40,286 bases of DNA, taken from assembly GCA_026415715.1 (NCBI GenBank), contig JAOAGO010000003.1, forward strand, positions 88,204-128,489, given 5' to 3'. The notes beneath the pieces were generated by a model. That model ran no database searches and was not told where the DNA came from. It saw nothing but the letters and a program-made list of their open reading frames with translations. The stretch comes from Chitinophagaceae bacterium. Its GTDB lineage: Bacteria > Bacteroidota > Bacteroidia > Chitinophagales > Chitinophagaceae. The position numbers and the translations under genes were made by a program. Each line of letters opens with the position of its first letter. Position 1 is the first letter of the stretch. Positions 1 through 8,937 of this stretch are shown one piece after another.

Positions 1-1
1 A

Positions 2-1246
2 GGTGGAGGAGCCGGTACCAGGTTGTATCCGCTTACAGCCACGCGGTCAAAGCCCGCAGTTCCGATAGCCGGTAAATACCGGCTTGTGGATATTCCGATT
101 TCCAACTGTCTCAATAACGGTATCGGCAGAATGTTTGTCCTCACGCAGTTTAATTCCGCATCGCTGAACCGGCATATCAAAAACACATATCATTTCAGTC
201 CCTTCAGCAAAGCCTTTGTGGATATACTGGCAGCCGAACAAACACCCGATAATCCCACCTGGTTTCAGGGTACGGCAGATGCCGTTCGCCAGGGATTAAG
301 GCATATTGCACCGTTTGAAAGCGATTATGTACTTATTCTTTCCGGCGACCAGTTGTATCAGATGAGCTTTGCCGATATGTTGCAGAATCATATCCGTTGC
401 GAGGCCGACATTTCAATTGCCACCATACCCGTAAGCCAGCGTGAAGCGCCTGAATTCGGCATCATGAAAACACAGGACGGCTTTATCACCTCTTTTATAG
501 AAAAACCCAAAAAAGAAGTGCTGAACGACTGGGTCAGCGATACCGGTGAGCTGATGAAAAGCAAGGGAAGAGTATTTCTGGCCTCCATGGGTATTTATAT
601 TTTTAACCGGAAATTGCTGTTCGACATTCTTCAGAATGAAATGCCGCAAGCCACCGATTTCGGTAAGGAAATTATCCCCTGGTCAATACAGAAATATAAA
701 GTGGCCAGTTATCAGTACGAAGGATACTGGACGGATATCGGAAATATTAATTCCTTTTTTGAAGCCAATCTGGGGCTTACGCAAGATTTGCCGGATTTTA
801 ATCTTTTTGACAATGATAATGCCATTTATACCCGTCCCCGCATGCTGCCGCCCGCCAAAATCAGCGGCACCACGCTGGAAAAAACCATTGTTGCCGAAGG
901 ATCCATCATCAACGCTTCACGGATTGAAAATTCGGTTATCGGCATCCGTTCCCGTATAGGGCATGGCACCACCCTGGTGAGCACATACATGATGGGAAGC
1001 GATTATTACGAAACCCTGGATGAAATTGCCTCGTCGTACAGTAAAGGCTATCCGTTGCTGGGCATCGGCGACCGCTGTTATATCCGCAATGCCATACTGG
1101 ACAAAAATGTAAGAATTGGCAACGATGTGCGGATTATCGGCGGAGACCATTTGCCCAACACCGACAACGAACTTTATACCGTGAAAGACGGAATAGTTGT
1201 GGTAAAAAAAGGTGTGGTATTACCTAACGGATTTGTTATACAATAA
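2..1246 (+). CDS. glgC: Glucose-1-phosphate adenylyltransferase (ADP-glucose pyrophosphorylase), 5' partial
   Basis: The enzyme makes ADP-glucose from glucose-1-phosphate and ATP, the committed step of bacterial glycogen synthesis in the cytoplasm. The frame is already open at base 2 and reads GGGAGTRLYPLT then KPAVPIAGKYRLVDIPISNC, the N-terminal nucleotide-binding signature of the family. Only about ten residues before the GGGAGTR motif should be missing, so the real start lies outside the window; the TTG at 23 is inside the gene and is not a start. The middle carries GDQLYQM, EFGIM and IEKPK motifs of the nucleotidyltransferase domain. The last ~130 residues have the hexapeptide-like pattern of the left-handed beta-helix regulatory domain. 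It converges on the next gene, and nothing links it to the xylan locus. Family assignment is firm; allosteric properties cannot be read from sequence. Confidence 0.95.
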   Translation, partial: GGGAGTRLYPLTATRSKPAVPIAGKYRLVDIPISNCLNNGIGRMFVLTQFNSASLNRHIKNTYHFSPFSKAFVDILAAEQTPDNPTWFQGTADAVRQGLRHIAPFESDYVLILSGDQLYQMSFADMLQNHIRCEADISIATIPVSQREAPEFGIMKTQDGFITSFIEKPKKEVLNDWVSDTGELMKSKGRVFLASMGIYIFNRKLLFDILQNEMPQATDFGKEIIPWSIQKYKVASYQYEGYWTDIGNINSFFEANLGLTQDLPDFNLFDNDNAIYTRPRMLPPAKISGTTLEKTIVAEGSIINASRIENSVIGIRSRIGHGTTLVSTYMMGSDYYETLDEIASSYSKGYPLLGIGDRCYIRNAILDKNVRIGNDVRIIGGDHLPNTDNELYTVKDGIVVVKKGVVLPNGFVIQ

Positions 1247-1658
1247 GCGAAAGAAAATTTTTTACGGATTGAATTTTCCTCTTTATTGCCGGAAAATATT
1301 TCATGTAATGTTTCTGAGCGGATTTTGCGATTTTCACTCACGTTATAATATATGCCTTCGCTTTACCAGTCTTGCAGATTTGGAATGTAATATCAGTTTT
1401 AAAAAATTAACCGGATTTCAGTATCGTATCGTAAACGGAAAATTCTCCGGGCAGGGCTATCTCGTGTTTCTTACGGTGTATAGCTTTTTGTGCAAAGGCT
1501 GAATCAGAGATATCAAAATGTCCTGTTTAAGCCATACTTTGACATGGCAGATAGCCGGGAATTCAACAAGGGCTTATTTCGTCCTGTAATGAAAGAATAT
1601 TTCCTAAATAAATGAATGTCCCGCAACAGATTTACCTTCAATAAGCCGTTGTAAAAAT
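1247..1658. other. Intergenic region between convergent genes, no gene seen
   Basis: This 412-bp stretch lies between two gene 3' ends. A 7-bp A/T-rich hairpin (GAAAATT at 1253-1259 with AATTTTC at 1272-1278) follows the glgC stop and precedes a pyrimidine-rich run, so it is a weak terminator candidate. A 96-codon open frame overlaps the end of glgC and starts inside it; its composition looks random and I do not call it a gene. Nothing else is recognised here. Confidence 0.5.
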
Positions 1659-2819
1659 TCATCCTTTCAGCTCCGTCCATTTTTTCTCCGACTGAGAGGA
1701 TTCAACTGCTTTTTCAATAAACAACATTCCCCTAACTCCTTCTTCAACGGAAGGAAAGTCGAGCCATTCGGGCTGCGGGGCTAAACCCGTGAGGCGGGCA
1801 TGTAGGGTGAGTGCAAAATTTCTGTACAGGTTGGCAAAGGCTTCCAGATACCCTTCGGGATGGCCGGCCGGCGTGCGGGAATTATGCGCCGCAAAAGAAC
1901 TGACATAACCGGTGCCGGTGCGATAGATTTCCGTCGGCTTGTCGGGCCATTTTACCAGCAGGGTATTTGCATCTTCCTGTTTCCATTCCAATCCGCCTTT
2001 TTCCCCATACACTCTGATTTTTATATTATTTTCTTCGCCGGCGGCAATTTGTGTGGCCATCAGTACGCCGCTGGCTCCGTTTTCGAATCGCAGCAGCATG
2101 GCGCCGTCATCATCCAGCTTCCGGCCCGGAACCTTCGTGTGCAGGTCGGCGCAGATGTGAGTTACTTTTAATCCGCTGACATATTCGGCCAGATTGAAAG
2201 CATGCGTGCCGATATCGCCTATTGAACCGGCTTTGCCGCTTCGGGCCGGATCAGTTCGCCAGGATGCCTGAATTTGACCTGTACCTTCCAGAAAGGTGCT
2301 GAGCCAGCCCTGAGGATACTCTACATAAATTTTCCGGATTTTTCCGAACAGGCCCGACAATACCATTTGCCTGGCCTGCTTTACCATCGGATAACCGGTG
2401 TAGGTATGGCACAGCAACAAAAGCAACCCGCTACGTTCTGCCTGTGCTTTGAGTTGCAGCGCTTCCTGAAGCGAAAAAGTCATTGGTTTTTCCAGTACCA
2501 CATGAAATCCTTTTTGCAGCGCCAGCATGGCCGGTTCAAAGTGTACATGATTGGGCGTTACGATGCTGACAAAGTCAATACGTTTGTCGGGCGGAAGGGC
2601 AGATTCCTTTTCCAGCAATTCGTTGTAACTGCTGTAAATTCTGTCATCGGGCAGCAACAGGGCTTTGCCTGATTCAATGGCTACGTCGGGCCTGGAACTC
2701 AGCGCTGCGGCGGTCAGCTCAATCAATCCGTCTATGTTGGCGGCTATCCGATGTACTGCACCGATGAATGCGTCTTTTCCGCCGCCAATCATTCCCATTC
2801 TGAGTTTTCGTGTAAGCAT
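1659..2819 (-). CDS. Gfo/Idh/MocA family NAD(P)-dependent oxidoreductase
   Basis: A cytoplasmic dehydrogenase family that oxidises or reduces sugar and inositol hydroxyls with a bound or free nicotinamide cofactor. The 386-residue protein has the N-terminal Rossmann signature GMIGGG (9-14), the family EKP motif (110-112) whose lysine is catalytic, and GDIGTHAFN (201-209) supplying the conserved aspartate and histidine. No signal peptide is visible. It is divergent from the MFS carrier with only 120 bp between them, suggesting a shared control region. The neighbouring sugar isomerase-like proteins and GMC oxidoreductase make a role in oxidising an unusual sugar or glycoside likely, but the substrate cannot be told from sequence. 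The ATG at 2819 is the first in the frame and fits the family N-terminus. Confidence 0.92.
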   Translation of the reverse strand: MLTRKLRMGMIGGGKDAFIGAVHRIAANIDGLIELTAAALSSRPDVAIESGKALLLPDDRIYSSYNELLEKESALPPDKRIDFVSIVTPNHVHFEPAMLALQKGFHVVLEKPMTFSLQEALQLKAQAERSGLLLLLCHTYTGYPMVKQARQMVLSGLFGKIRKIYVEYPQGWLSTFLEGTGQIQASWRTDPARSGKAGSIGDIGTHAFNLAEYVSGLKVTHICADLHTKVPGRKLDDDGAMLLRFENGASGVLMATQIAAGEENNIKIRVYGEKGGLEWKQEDANTLLVKWPDKPTEIYRTGTGYVSSFAAHNSRTPAGHPEGYLEAFANLYRNFALTLHARLTGLAPQPEWLDFPSVEEGVRGMLFIEKAVESSQSEKKWTELKG

Positions 2820-2939
2820 CGCAAACCTTAGAGGTGATTTCTGTGAATAAAAAAATAGGATTTACCGACACAATAATAATTACAAAATGTTAATTTTAGC
2901 GTTTTTAAATTTATTTTACAAAGTCAAAAGCTTGCCGAT

Positions 2940-4157
2940 ATGAATTTTAACACCCGCCTGCAGTTATCTGTCATGATGTTTCTGAATTTTTTTATCTGGG
3001 GCATCTGGTTTGTTACCATGGGAACCTATTTAATGAAGGGTAATATTTCCGCCACGGGCGAACAAACCGGACTGGCCTACGGTACACAATGTTTAGGCGC
3101 CATCATTGCTCCGTTTATTATCGGACTGATTGCCGATAAATATTTTGCCGCACAGAAAATCTTAGGTGTGTTGCACCTGGCAGGCGCTGTGCTGTTGTAT
3201 GTGCTGAGCAGTCAAAGCACATTCACAGATTTTTATACGTTACTGGTTTTGTATATGATTCTTTATATGCCCACGCTGGCTTTGGTAAATTCCATAACTT
3301 TAAAACAGGTTAGCAGCGCCGAGAAAGATTTCGGCAGCATACGCATGTGGGGAACCATTGGCTGGATTGTTGCGGGATTGATTATCGGGTGGATGGCCTG
3401 GGAAAAAAATCCGGCACAACTGAATATAACTTTTAAAGTGGCGGCAGTTGTAGCGGCTGTATTCGGCATCTATTCTTTTTTCCTGCCCGATACACCGCCG
3501 CCCAAGGCAGGACAGCAAACGTCGCTGAAGGAAATTTTGGGACTGGATGCCCTGCAGGTATTGGCCAACAAAAACTACCTGATTTTTTTTATTGCTTCCG
3601 TTTTGATATGCATTCCGCTGGCCTTTTATTACGGACAAACAAATGTTTTTTTAAATGAAGCGGGAATGGAAAAAGCAGCCGGTAAAATGACGATGGGGCA
3701 AATGGCCGAAACGATATTTTTATTCTTATTGCCCTGGTTCTTTGCCCGCTTCGGCACAAAACAAATGCTGCTGATCGGCATGCTGGCCTGGGTGGTTCGT
3801 TATGCTTTATTTGCCTACGGCGATACCGGTTCCAATATCTGGATGCTTTATCTGGGAATTATTCTGCACGGAATATGCTATGATTTCTTTTTTGTAACCG
3901 GACAGATTTATACCGATAATACGGCAGGTCCAAGGGTAAGATCTTCGGCACAGGGATTGATTACACTGGCCACTTACGGAGTAGGTATGTATATCGGTTT
4001 TTATGTAGCCGGACTTATTGTGGACTATTACAAAACCGGAAATACACACGAATGGAATAAAATCTGGATGATACCCTGCCTGTTTGCCGCAGGGGTGGCC
4101 CTTTTGTTTACTTTGTTTTTTAAAAATGAAAAAGCAAAACCTGCCGTGGCTTCATGA
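2940..4157 (+). CDS. MFS transporter, nucleoside:H+ symporter (NupG-like) family
   Basis: An inner-membrane carrier of the major facilitator superfamily. The 405-residue protein is hydrophobic throughout, with a pattern fitting 12 membrane helices; its N-terminus (MMFLNFFIWGIWFVTMGTYL) and the FGSIRMWGTIGWI segment are typical of the nucleoside/H+ symporter branch. In Bacteroidota, members of this branch often sit beside Gfo/Idh/MocA oxidoreductases and TIM-barrel isomerases and probably carry sugars rather than nucleosides; that is an inference from context. Its TGA overlaps the next ATG by 4 bases (ATGA), so it is translationally coupled to the hydroxypyruvate-isomerase-like gene. The start follows an A/T-rich leader with no Shine-Dalgarno sequence, normal for this phylum. 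Confidence 0.88.
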   Translation: MNFNTRLQLSVMMFLNFFIWGIWFVTMGTYLMKGNISATGEQTGLAYGTQCLGAIIAPFIIGLIADKYFAAQKILGVLHLAGAVLLYVLSSQSTFTDFYTLLVLYMILYMPTLALVNSITLKQVSSAEKDFGSIRMWGTIGWIVAGLIIGWMAWEKNPAQLNITFKVAAVVAAVFGIYSFFLPDTPPPKAGQQTSLKEILGLDALQVLANKNYLIFFIASVLICIPLAFYYGQTNVFLNEAGMEKAAGKMTMGQMAETIFLFLLPWFFARFGTKQMLLIGMLAWVVRYALFAYGDTGSNIWMLYLGIILHGICYDFFFVTGQIYTDNTAGPRVRSSAQGLITLATYGVGMYIGFYVAGLIVDYYKTGNTHEWNKIWMIPCLFAAGVALLFTLFFKNEKAKPAVAS

Positions 4158-5035
4158 AAAGAAAAACCGCCATCAAATCCTTACTGGGTACCGGAGTGTT
4201 GCTGGCCGCATCGGGCAGATGGGCTGAAACATTTGCCGATGAAATTTCAGCATTACCTTTAAAAGGAAACATCCGGCACTCCGTTTGTTCGTGGACATAC
4301 AATTTTCTTTCGCTTGAAGAATTGTGTGCTGTGGTAAAACGGCTGGGCTTTTCGGCCATTGACCTGCTGGCTCCGAAAGACTGGCCGGTGATACAGAAGT
4401 ACGGCATTACCTGCAGCATGTGTTATACGGCCGGTAAAATCAGCTTAACCGAAGGCTGGAACGACAAAAAAAATCATGACTGGCTGATTAAAGATTATAC
4501 CGAAGCCATTCCGCTGGTGGCCAAAGCGGGTTATAAAAATCTGATTTGTTTCAGCGGCAACCGTAACGGCATGGATGACGAAACGGGATTAAAAAACTGC
4601 ACGGAAGGACTGAAAAAAATTATGTCTCTTGCCGAAAAACACGGTGTTATTGTTCAGATGGAGCTGTTTAACAGCAAGGTAGATCATAAAGATTATATGT
4701 GCGACAAGAGCGCCTGGGGGGTTGAACTGTGCAAACGTATCGGTTCGGAGCATTTTAAATTGCTGTATGATATTTATCATATGCAGATTAATGAGGGGGA
4801 TATTATCCGCACCATCAGGGAAAACTCCGTGTATTTCGGGCACTATCACACGGCCGGGGTACCGGGACGAAATGAGATTGATGAATCGCAGGAATTGTAT
4901 TATCCCGCCATCATGCGGGCTATTGTAAATACCGGATACAAAGGATTTGTGGCGCAGGAATTTATCCCTACCGGAAAAACCAACGCCGAAAAAATAAAAG
5001 CATTACAGAAAGCCATAAAGATTTGCGATGTGTGA
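4154..5035 (+). CDS. Hydroxypyruvate isomerase-like TIM-barrel protein (exported)
   Basis: A member of the xylose-isomerase-like TIM-barrel superfamily closest to hydroxypyruvate isomerases. Family motifs are visible: the metal-ligand glutamate in VQMELFNSK, the LLYDIYHMQINEGD strand, and GHYHTAGVPGRNEID, followed by a C-terminal QEFIP glutamate. Length is 293 residues, about 30 longer than cytoplasmic Hyi. The extra N-terminus (MKRKTAIKSLLGTGVLLAAS) looks like a degenerate Tat or Sec signal, so the protein is probably periplasmic. An exported copy next to a GMC dehydrogenase argues against simple hydroxypyruvate metabolism and for isomerisation or epimerisation of a keto-sugar; this is inference. 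It overlaps the upstream MFS gene by 4 bases. Confidence 0.85.
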   Translation: MKRKTAIKSLLGTGVLLAASGRWAETFADEISALPLKGNIRHSVCSWTYNFLSLEELCAVVKRLGFSAIDLLAPKDWPVIQKYGITCSMCYTAGKISLTEGWNDKKNHDWLIKDYTEAIPLVAKAGYKNLICFSGNRNGMDDETGLKNCTEGLKKIMSLAEKHGVIVQMELFNSKVDHKDYMCDKSAWGVELCKRIGSEHFKLLYDIYHMQINEGDIIRTIRENSVYFGHYHTAGVPGRNEIDESQELYYPAIMRAIVNTGYKGFVAQEFIPTGKTNAEKIKALQKAIKICDV

Positions 5036-5118
5036 AAAAAATTCCGGAACGTGAGGATGAATATCGTGCGGCGTAATGGATTTTGTGCGTTAAAGCCGAT
5101 GAGCATGATACAGCTTAC

Positions 5119-5305
5119 GGGCTGCCCCGCCCGGAGCACGAACGAAGTGAGGTGCGCAGCGGCCCGGTTCTTCGAGCAAATTTTTAGAGAAATATGATTT
5201 TGTTTAACTGATTTTTGAAACATGAATTTGATGCAGGCCGCAAGCACGGTTACTGCGAAGGGCGGGGAACTGAAGCCGAGAAAAGAACAGGAAGCTGACA
5301 GCCCC
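5119..5305. repeat. Structured intergenic repeat, copy A (long, divergent)
   Basis: First of three related intergenic elements (others at 18067-18178 and 39153-39254). It opens with GGGCTG (5119-5124) and closes with CAGCCC, and carries an inner CCCCGCCC (5125-5132) that pairs with GGGCGGGG (5260-5267). The last 13 bases (AGCTGACAGCCCC) are identical to copy C. The inner arm is about 125 nt, much longer than in the other copies, and the second hairpin seen in B and C is degenerate here. It fills most of the 308-bp gap before the GMC oxidoreductase and ends 38 bp before that ATG. No gene is seen in the gap. Confidence 0.7.
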
Positions 5306-5343
5306 GGAAAAAATAAAAATGTTTAAAAACTAAAAATAAAACT

Positions 5344-7023
5344 ATGGCCGATAATCAATACGATGCAATTGTAGTAGGCTCCGGCATCAGCGGCGGCTGG
5401 GCCGCCAAGGAGCTTTGCGAAAAAGGACTGAAAGTACTGTTGCTGGAACGCGGCAGAAACATTGAGCACATCAAGGATTACAAAAATGCGATGAAGGAAT
5501 TGTGGGAATATCCGCACCGGGGCGGGCGAACGCAGCAGATGATAAAAGATTATCCGAAACTGAAGAGAGATTACCCGCTGAATGAAAAAAATCTGGATTT
5601 CTGGGCGAGCGACAAAGACAGTCCTTACACGGAAACCAAACCCTTTTCCTGGTTCAGGGGGTATCATGTAGGTGGGCGTTCGCTGATGTGGGGGCGGCAA
5701 AGCTACCGTTTCAACAAATGGGATTTTGAAGCCAACGCCAAAGAAGGAATCGGGATAGACTGGCCGATACGTTATGAAGACCTTGCGCCCTGGTACAGCT
5801 ACGTGGAGCGTTTTGCCGGCATTCAGGGAAGCAAAGAAGGACTGGAAGTATTGCCCGACGGAGAATTTATGCCGCCGATGGAACTGAACTGCGCCGAAAA
5901 AGTGGTAAAGGAAAGACTTGAAAAAGCATACAACAATAAACGAAAACTGATTATAGGCCGGTCGGCCAACATTACCGTGCCGCATTACGGACGAACGAAC
6001 TGCCAGTTTCGTGACCGCTGTTGGCTGGGTTGTCCCTTCGGCGCCTATTTCAGCACCCAATCGGCCACGCTGCCGGCAGCGATGAAGACAGGCAACCTGA
6101 CCTTAAGGCCGTTCAGTATTGTAACCCGGGTGCTGTACGATAAAGATAAAAAAAGAGCAACCGGCGTAGAAGTGCTGGATGCGGAAACCCTGAAAACCTA
6201 TGAGTTTAAAGCCCGGGTGATATTTCTGTGCGCTTCTGCTTTTAACAGCACCTGGATACTGATGAACAGCGCCACCGATATATGGCCGGACGGGTTGGGA
6301 AGCAGCAGCGGCGAACTGGGACATAATGTAATGGATCATCATTTTCGAGTGGGTGCAGAAGGAATAGTGGAAGGGCTAAGTGATAAATACGAATACGGAC
6401 GAAGGCCTACGGGCATTTACATTCCCCGATTCCGGAATGTTTTTGGCGACAAGCGGGATTATCTGAGAGGTTTCGGCTATCAGGGTGGCGGCGGCCGGGG
6501 AAGAGGTATTGCAGTGCCAGAGTTTACTATTGGAGCAAAACTGAAAGAGGCCTTGAGCGTACCTTCGGAACATTGGGGATTCGGTATTATGGCATTTGGC
6601 GAAATGCTGCCCTATCATGAAAACCGCATCACCCTGAATAAAAATGTAAAAGACAAGTGGGGGCTTCCCGTACTGGACATGAACGTGGAACTGAAAGAGA
6701 ATGAACTGCGGATGCGAAAGGATATGATTCAGGATGCGGTGGAAATGCTGGAGGCCGCCGGCGTAAAAGACGTAAGGCCGGTAGATCACGGTTATGAAGT
6801 TGGTATGGGTATTCATGAAATGGGAACGGCCCGGATGGGTAAAGATCCCAAAACATCGGTACTCAACAAGTGGAATCAGGTGTGGGATGCTCTGAATGTT
6901 TTTGTTACGGATGGCGCCTGTATGACTTCTTCATCCTGCGTAAATCCTTCGCTTACTTACATGGCCATTACAGCACGGGCCGCTGATTATGCCGTAAGTG
7001 AATTAAAAAAAGGAAATTTGTAA
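5344..7023 (+). CDS. GMC family FAD-dependent oxidoreductase (dehydrogenase large subunit)
   Basis: A flavoprotein of the glucose-methanol-choline family, of the type that forms the large subunit of gluconate 2-dehydrogenase and glucoside 3-dehydrogenase complexes. The 559-residue protein starts with the FAD-binding GSGISGG (12-18) and ends its dinucleotide fold in LLLERG. A cysteine-rich segment (NCQFRDRCWLGCPFG) is shared with the membrane-linked dehydrogenase branch. The C-terminal half has HEMGTARMG with H491 as the expected catalytic base and SSCVNPSLT with N534 as partner. No signal peptide is visible; such subunits are usually exported by riding on the Tat-carrying small subunit, and that partner is two genes downstream. 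Electrons would pass to a cytochrome or quinone not encoded here. The substrate, probably a sugar or glycoside hydroxyl, is inferred. Confidence 0.92.
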   Translation: MADNQYDAIVVGSGISGGWAAKELCEKGLKVLLLERGRNIEHIKDYKNAMKELWEYPHRGGRTQQMIKDYPKLKRDYPLNEKNLDFWASDKDSPYTETKPFSWFRGYHVGGRSLMWGRQSYRFNKWDFEANAKEGIGIDWPIRYEDLAPWYSYVERFAGIQGSKEGLEVLPDGEFMPPMELNCAEKVVKERLEKAYNNKRKLIIGRSANITVPHYGRTNCQFRDRCWLGCPFGAYFSTQSATLPAAMKTGNLTLRPFSIVTRVLYDKDKKRATGVEVLDAETLKTYEFKARVIFLCASAFNSTWILMNSATDIWPDGLGSSSGELGHNVMDHHFRVGAEGIVEGLSDKYEYGRRPTGIYIPRFRNVFGDKRDYLRGFGYQGGGGRGRGIAVPEFTIGAKLKEALSVPSEHWGFGIMAFGEMLPYHENRITLNKNVKDKWGLPVLDMNVELKENELRMRKDMIQDAVEMLEAAGVKDVRPVDHGYEVGMGIHEMGTARMGKDPKTSVLNKWNQVWDALNVFVTDGACMTSSSCVNPSLTYMAITARAADYAVSELKKGNL

Positions 7024-7032
7024 AAAAACGAT

Positions 7033-8937
7033 ATGCGAAACAGAATTCTTTTTCTGTGGATTTTTTTCTTTGCGCAGGCGGCAGCACAGCCTAAGGGAGA
7101 GAATTATTATTATACGTTTAAACAAGGCCAAACCGATCAGGATATAAGCCGTACGGAAAATCTGAAACAACGGGAAGTGTTGCGAAAAGACAGATCCGTA
7201 CTGATAGAATCAAAGGTTTTGCCTTTGCCCTTGCAAGACGTAAAGCCTTTTCTTGCCGTATCGGCCCGATGGTATGAAAAGGAAGGAATGGAAAAAAATA
7301 CATTTCTGTATCTGCGTTTTTCTGCCGACGGTATTCAATTTGACGAATGGCAATTACTGGCTGAAGATGAACATTTCACCGAAGGTGAAAAGCATGCTAC
7401 CGGATTGCTTTATTATGAAAAGGAAGCCCGATATTTTCAGTACCGGATTGAAACCAACCGAAACGGTGCCGGCATTACGGCCAGGGAAGTGATGTTTAAT
7501 TTTTTTAATCCGGGAAAAATCAGGGAAGATCAAAAGTTGCCTGCCGGCAAAAACAGTGAAGAAGAACACCGGGAAGAAAACGTAGCGGCCTGTCCCTGTT
7601 ACTTACCCCCCTACAAGTCACGCACCGAGTGGGGGTGTCCGCAGGGACAGGGACGGGTAAGCGGCGTAGGCACTTCTCCAGCAGTTACACATTTGATTGT
7701 ACATCATTCTGCCGGCTCAAATACCTCAACCAACTGGGATGCGGTAGTGCTGAGCATCTGGAATCTTCATGTAAACACCAACGGCTGGAGCGATGTAGGC
7801 TACAACTGGCTTATAGCGCCCAACGGGCAATTGTATGAAGGAAGGGGCGGAGGAGAAAATGTGATTGGCGCCCATTTTTGCGGCACCAACTCGGCCACCA
7901 TGGGTGTGTGCATGATCGGCACCTATACTTCGGTTCCGGTAACCGATACGGCAAGAGCGACCCTGGTAAGAATTCTCGGATATAAGGCCTGCCAGTCAAC
8001 CATTAATCCATTGGGACAAAGTTTACATCCGGCATCAGGGTTAAATCTGTTTCACATTTCAGGGCACAGGGACGGATGTGCAACGGAGTGCCCGGGTGGA
8101 AATTTTTACGCCACGATACCCGCCTTACGCACGGAAGTGAATCATTATATCAACAGTTGCCCACCATGTCCGCCTCCTGCCAATCCCGTCATCAATGCCA
8201 CGCCCTCAACGGCATCTGCATGTCAGGGTGATTCGGTATTGTTAACCGCTGCTGCAGACAATTGCAGCAATTGTACATACAGTTGGAGTAACGGAGCAAC
8301 AACTCCGTCTGTTTATGTAAAAACTTCCGGCAAGCAGACCGTATTTATGAGTAGTTCGTGCGGCCGGGTGAGTCAGGTGCAAACGGTAACGATACATCCG
8401 AGTGTAACCCCTTCAGTTCAGATTTCAAGAACCTCATGTAACTCTTCGGCCATTACCTATTCGGTTAGCGCCTCAAACAACGGAGGAACGGCGCCAGCTT
8501 ATCAATGGTATGTTAATGATACGGCCCGAGGGAGCGGAAATACCTTTACGTTAAACAATCCGGTAAACGGCACAAGAGTATTTTGCCGCATGACCAGCAA
8601 TGCGCCCTGCGCTTCACCGCAAACGGTAAACTCCGGTACGGATACCGTAAACTGTGTAGTTACATCGGTAAGCCAATTAAACGATGTGGAATATATCCGC
8701 GTAATGCCTAATCCGGCAAGTCGGCAGGTTTATCTGGACATTCAGCCCAAAAGGCCGGGAGTCTTTTCGTTCAGAATTGCCGATGCTAACGGAAAAGAAA
8801 TATACCGGCTTGCGGAAAGAAGAATTATTTCCCGATCCGTTTTCAGGATTTCGACGGAAGGATGGCTTAGCGGCACTTATGTTGTGATTATTTATTTCAA
8901 CAATAAATCTATTTCCAAACCTTTAATTGTTTTATGA
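7033..8937 (+). CDS. Secreted N-acetylmuramoyl-L-alanine amidase/PGRP-domain protein with T9SS sorting domain
   Basis: A 634-residue exported protein. Residues 1-18 form a signal peptide; about 30-160 form a beta-rich region of unknown role. A peptidoglycan-recognition/amidase_2 domain spans about 195-375 with expected zinc ligands H224 (IVHHSAG), H345 (SGHRDG) and C353 (ECPGG), plus the conserved tyrosine Y257 (GYNW). All catalytic positions are present, so amidase activity on the peptide stem of peptidoglycan is plausible. Then comes an Ig-like/PKD-like linker (about 385-550) and a type A T9SS domain beginning near VMPNPAS, ending in KPLIVL, which directs it across the outer membrane. It starts 9 bp after the GMC gene and its TGA overlaps the next ATG, so it is embedded between the two dehydrogenase subunits. 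Target (own wall or competitor wall) is unknown. Confidence 0.9.
   Translation: MRNRILFLWIFFFAQAAAQPKGENYYYTFKQGQTDQDISRTENLKQREVLRKDRSVLIESKVLPLPLQDVKPFLAVSARWYEKEGMEKNTFLYLRFSADGIQFDEWQLLAEDEHFTEGEKHATGLLYYEKEARYFQYRIETNRNGAGITAREVMFNFFNPGKIREDQKLPAGKNSEEEHREENVAACPCYLPPYKSRTEWGCPQGQGRVSGVGTSPAVTHLIVHHSAGSNTSTNWDAVVLSIWNLHVNTNGWSDVGYNWLIAPNGQLYEGRGGGENVIGAHFCGTNSATMGVCMIGTYTSVPVTDTARATLVRILGYKACQSTINPLGQSLHPASGLNLFHISGHRDGCATECPGGNFYATIPALRTEVNHYINSCPPCPPPANPVINATPSTASACQGDSVLLTAAADNCSNCTYSWSNGATTPSVYVKTSGKQTVFMSSSCGRVSQVQTVTIHPSVTPSVQISRTSCNSSAITYSVSASNNGGTAPAYQWYVNDTARGSGNTFTLNNPVNGTRVFCRMTSNAPCASPQTVNSGTDTVNCVVTSVSQLNDVEYIRVMPNPASRQVYLDIQPKRPGVFSFRIADANGKEIYRLAERRIISRSVFRISTEGWLSGTYVVIIYFNNKSISKPLIVL

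Noticed and set aside
1212-1502. 96-codon plus-strand open frame after glgC
   Set aside because: It begins inside glgC, has no family resemblance and sits in an A/T-rich gap with no leader; likely chance.
5323-6060. 245-codon minus-strand open frame opposite the GMC gene
   Set aside because: It is the shadow of a well-conserved coding sequence on the other strand; no protein-like domains.
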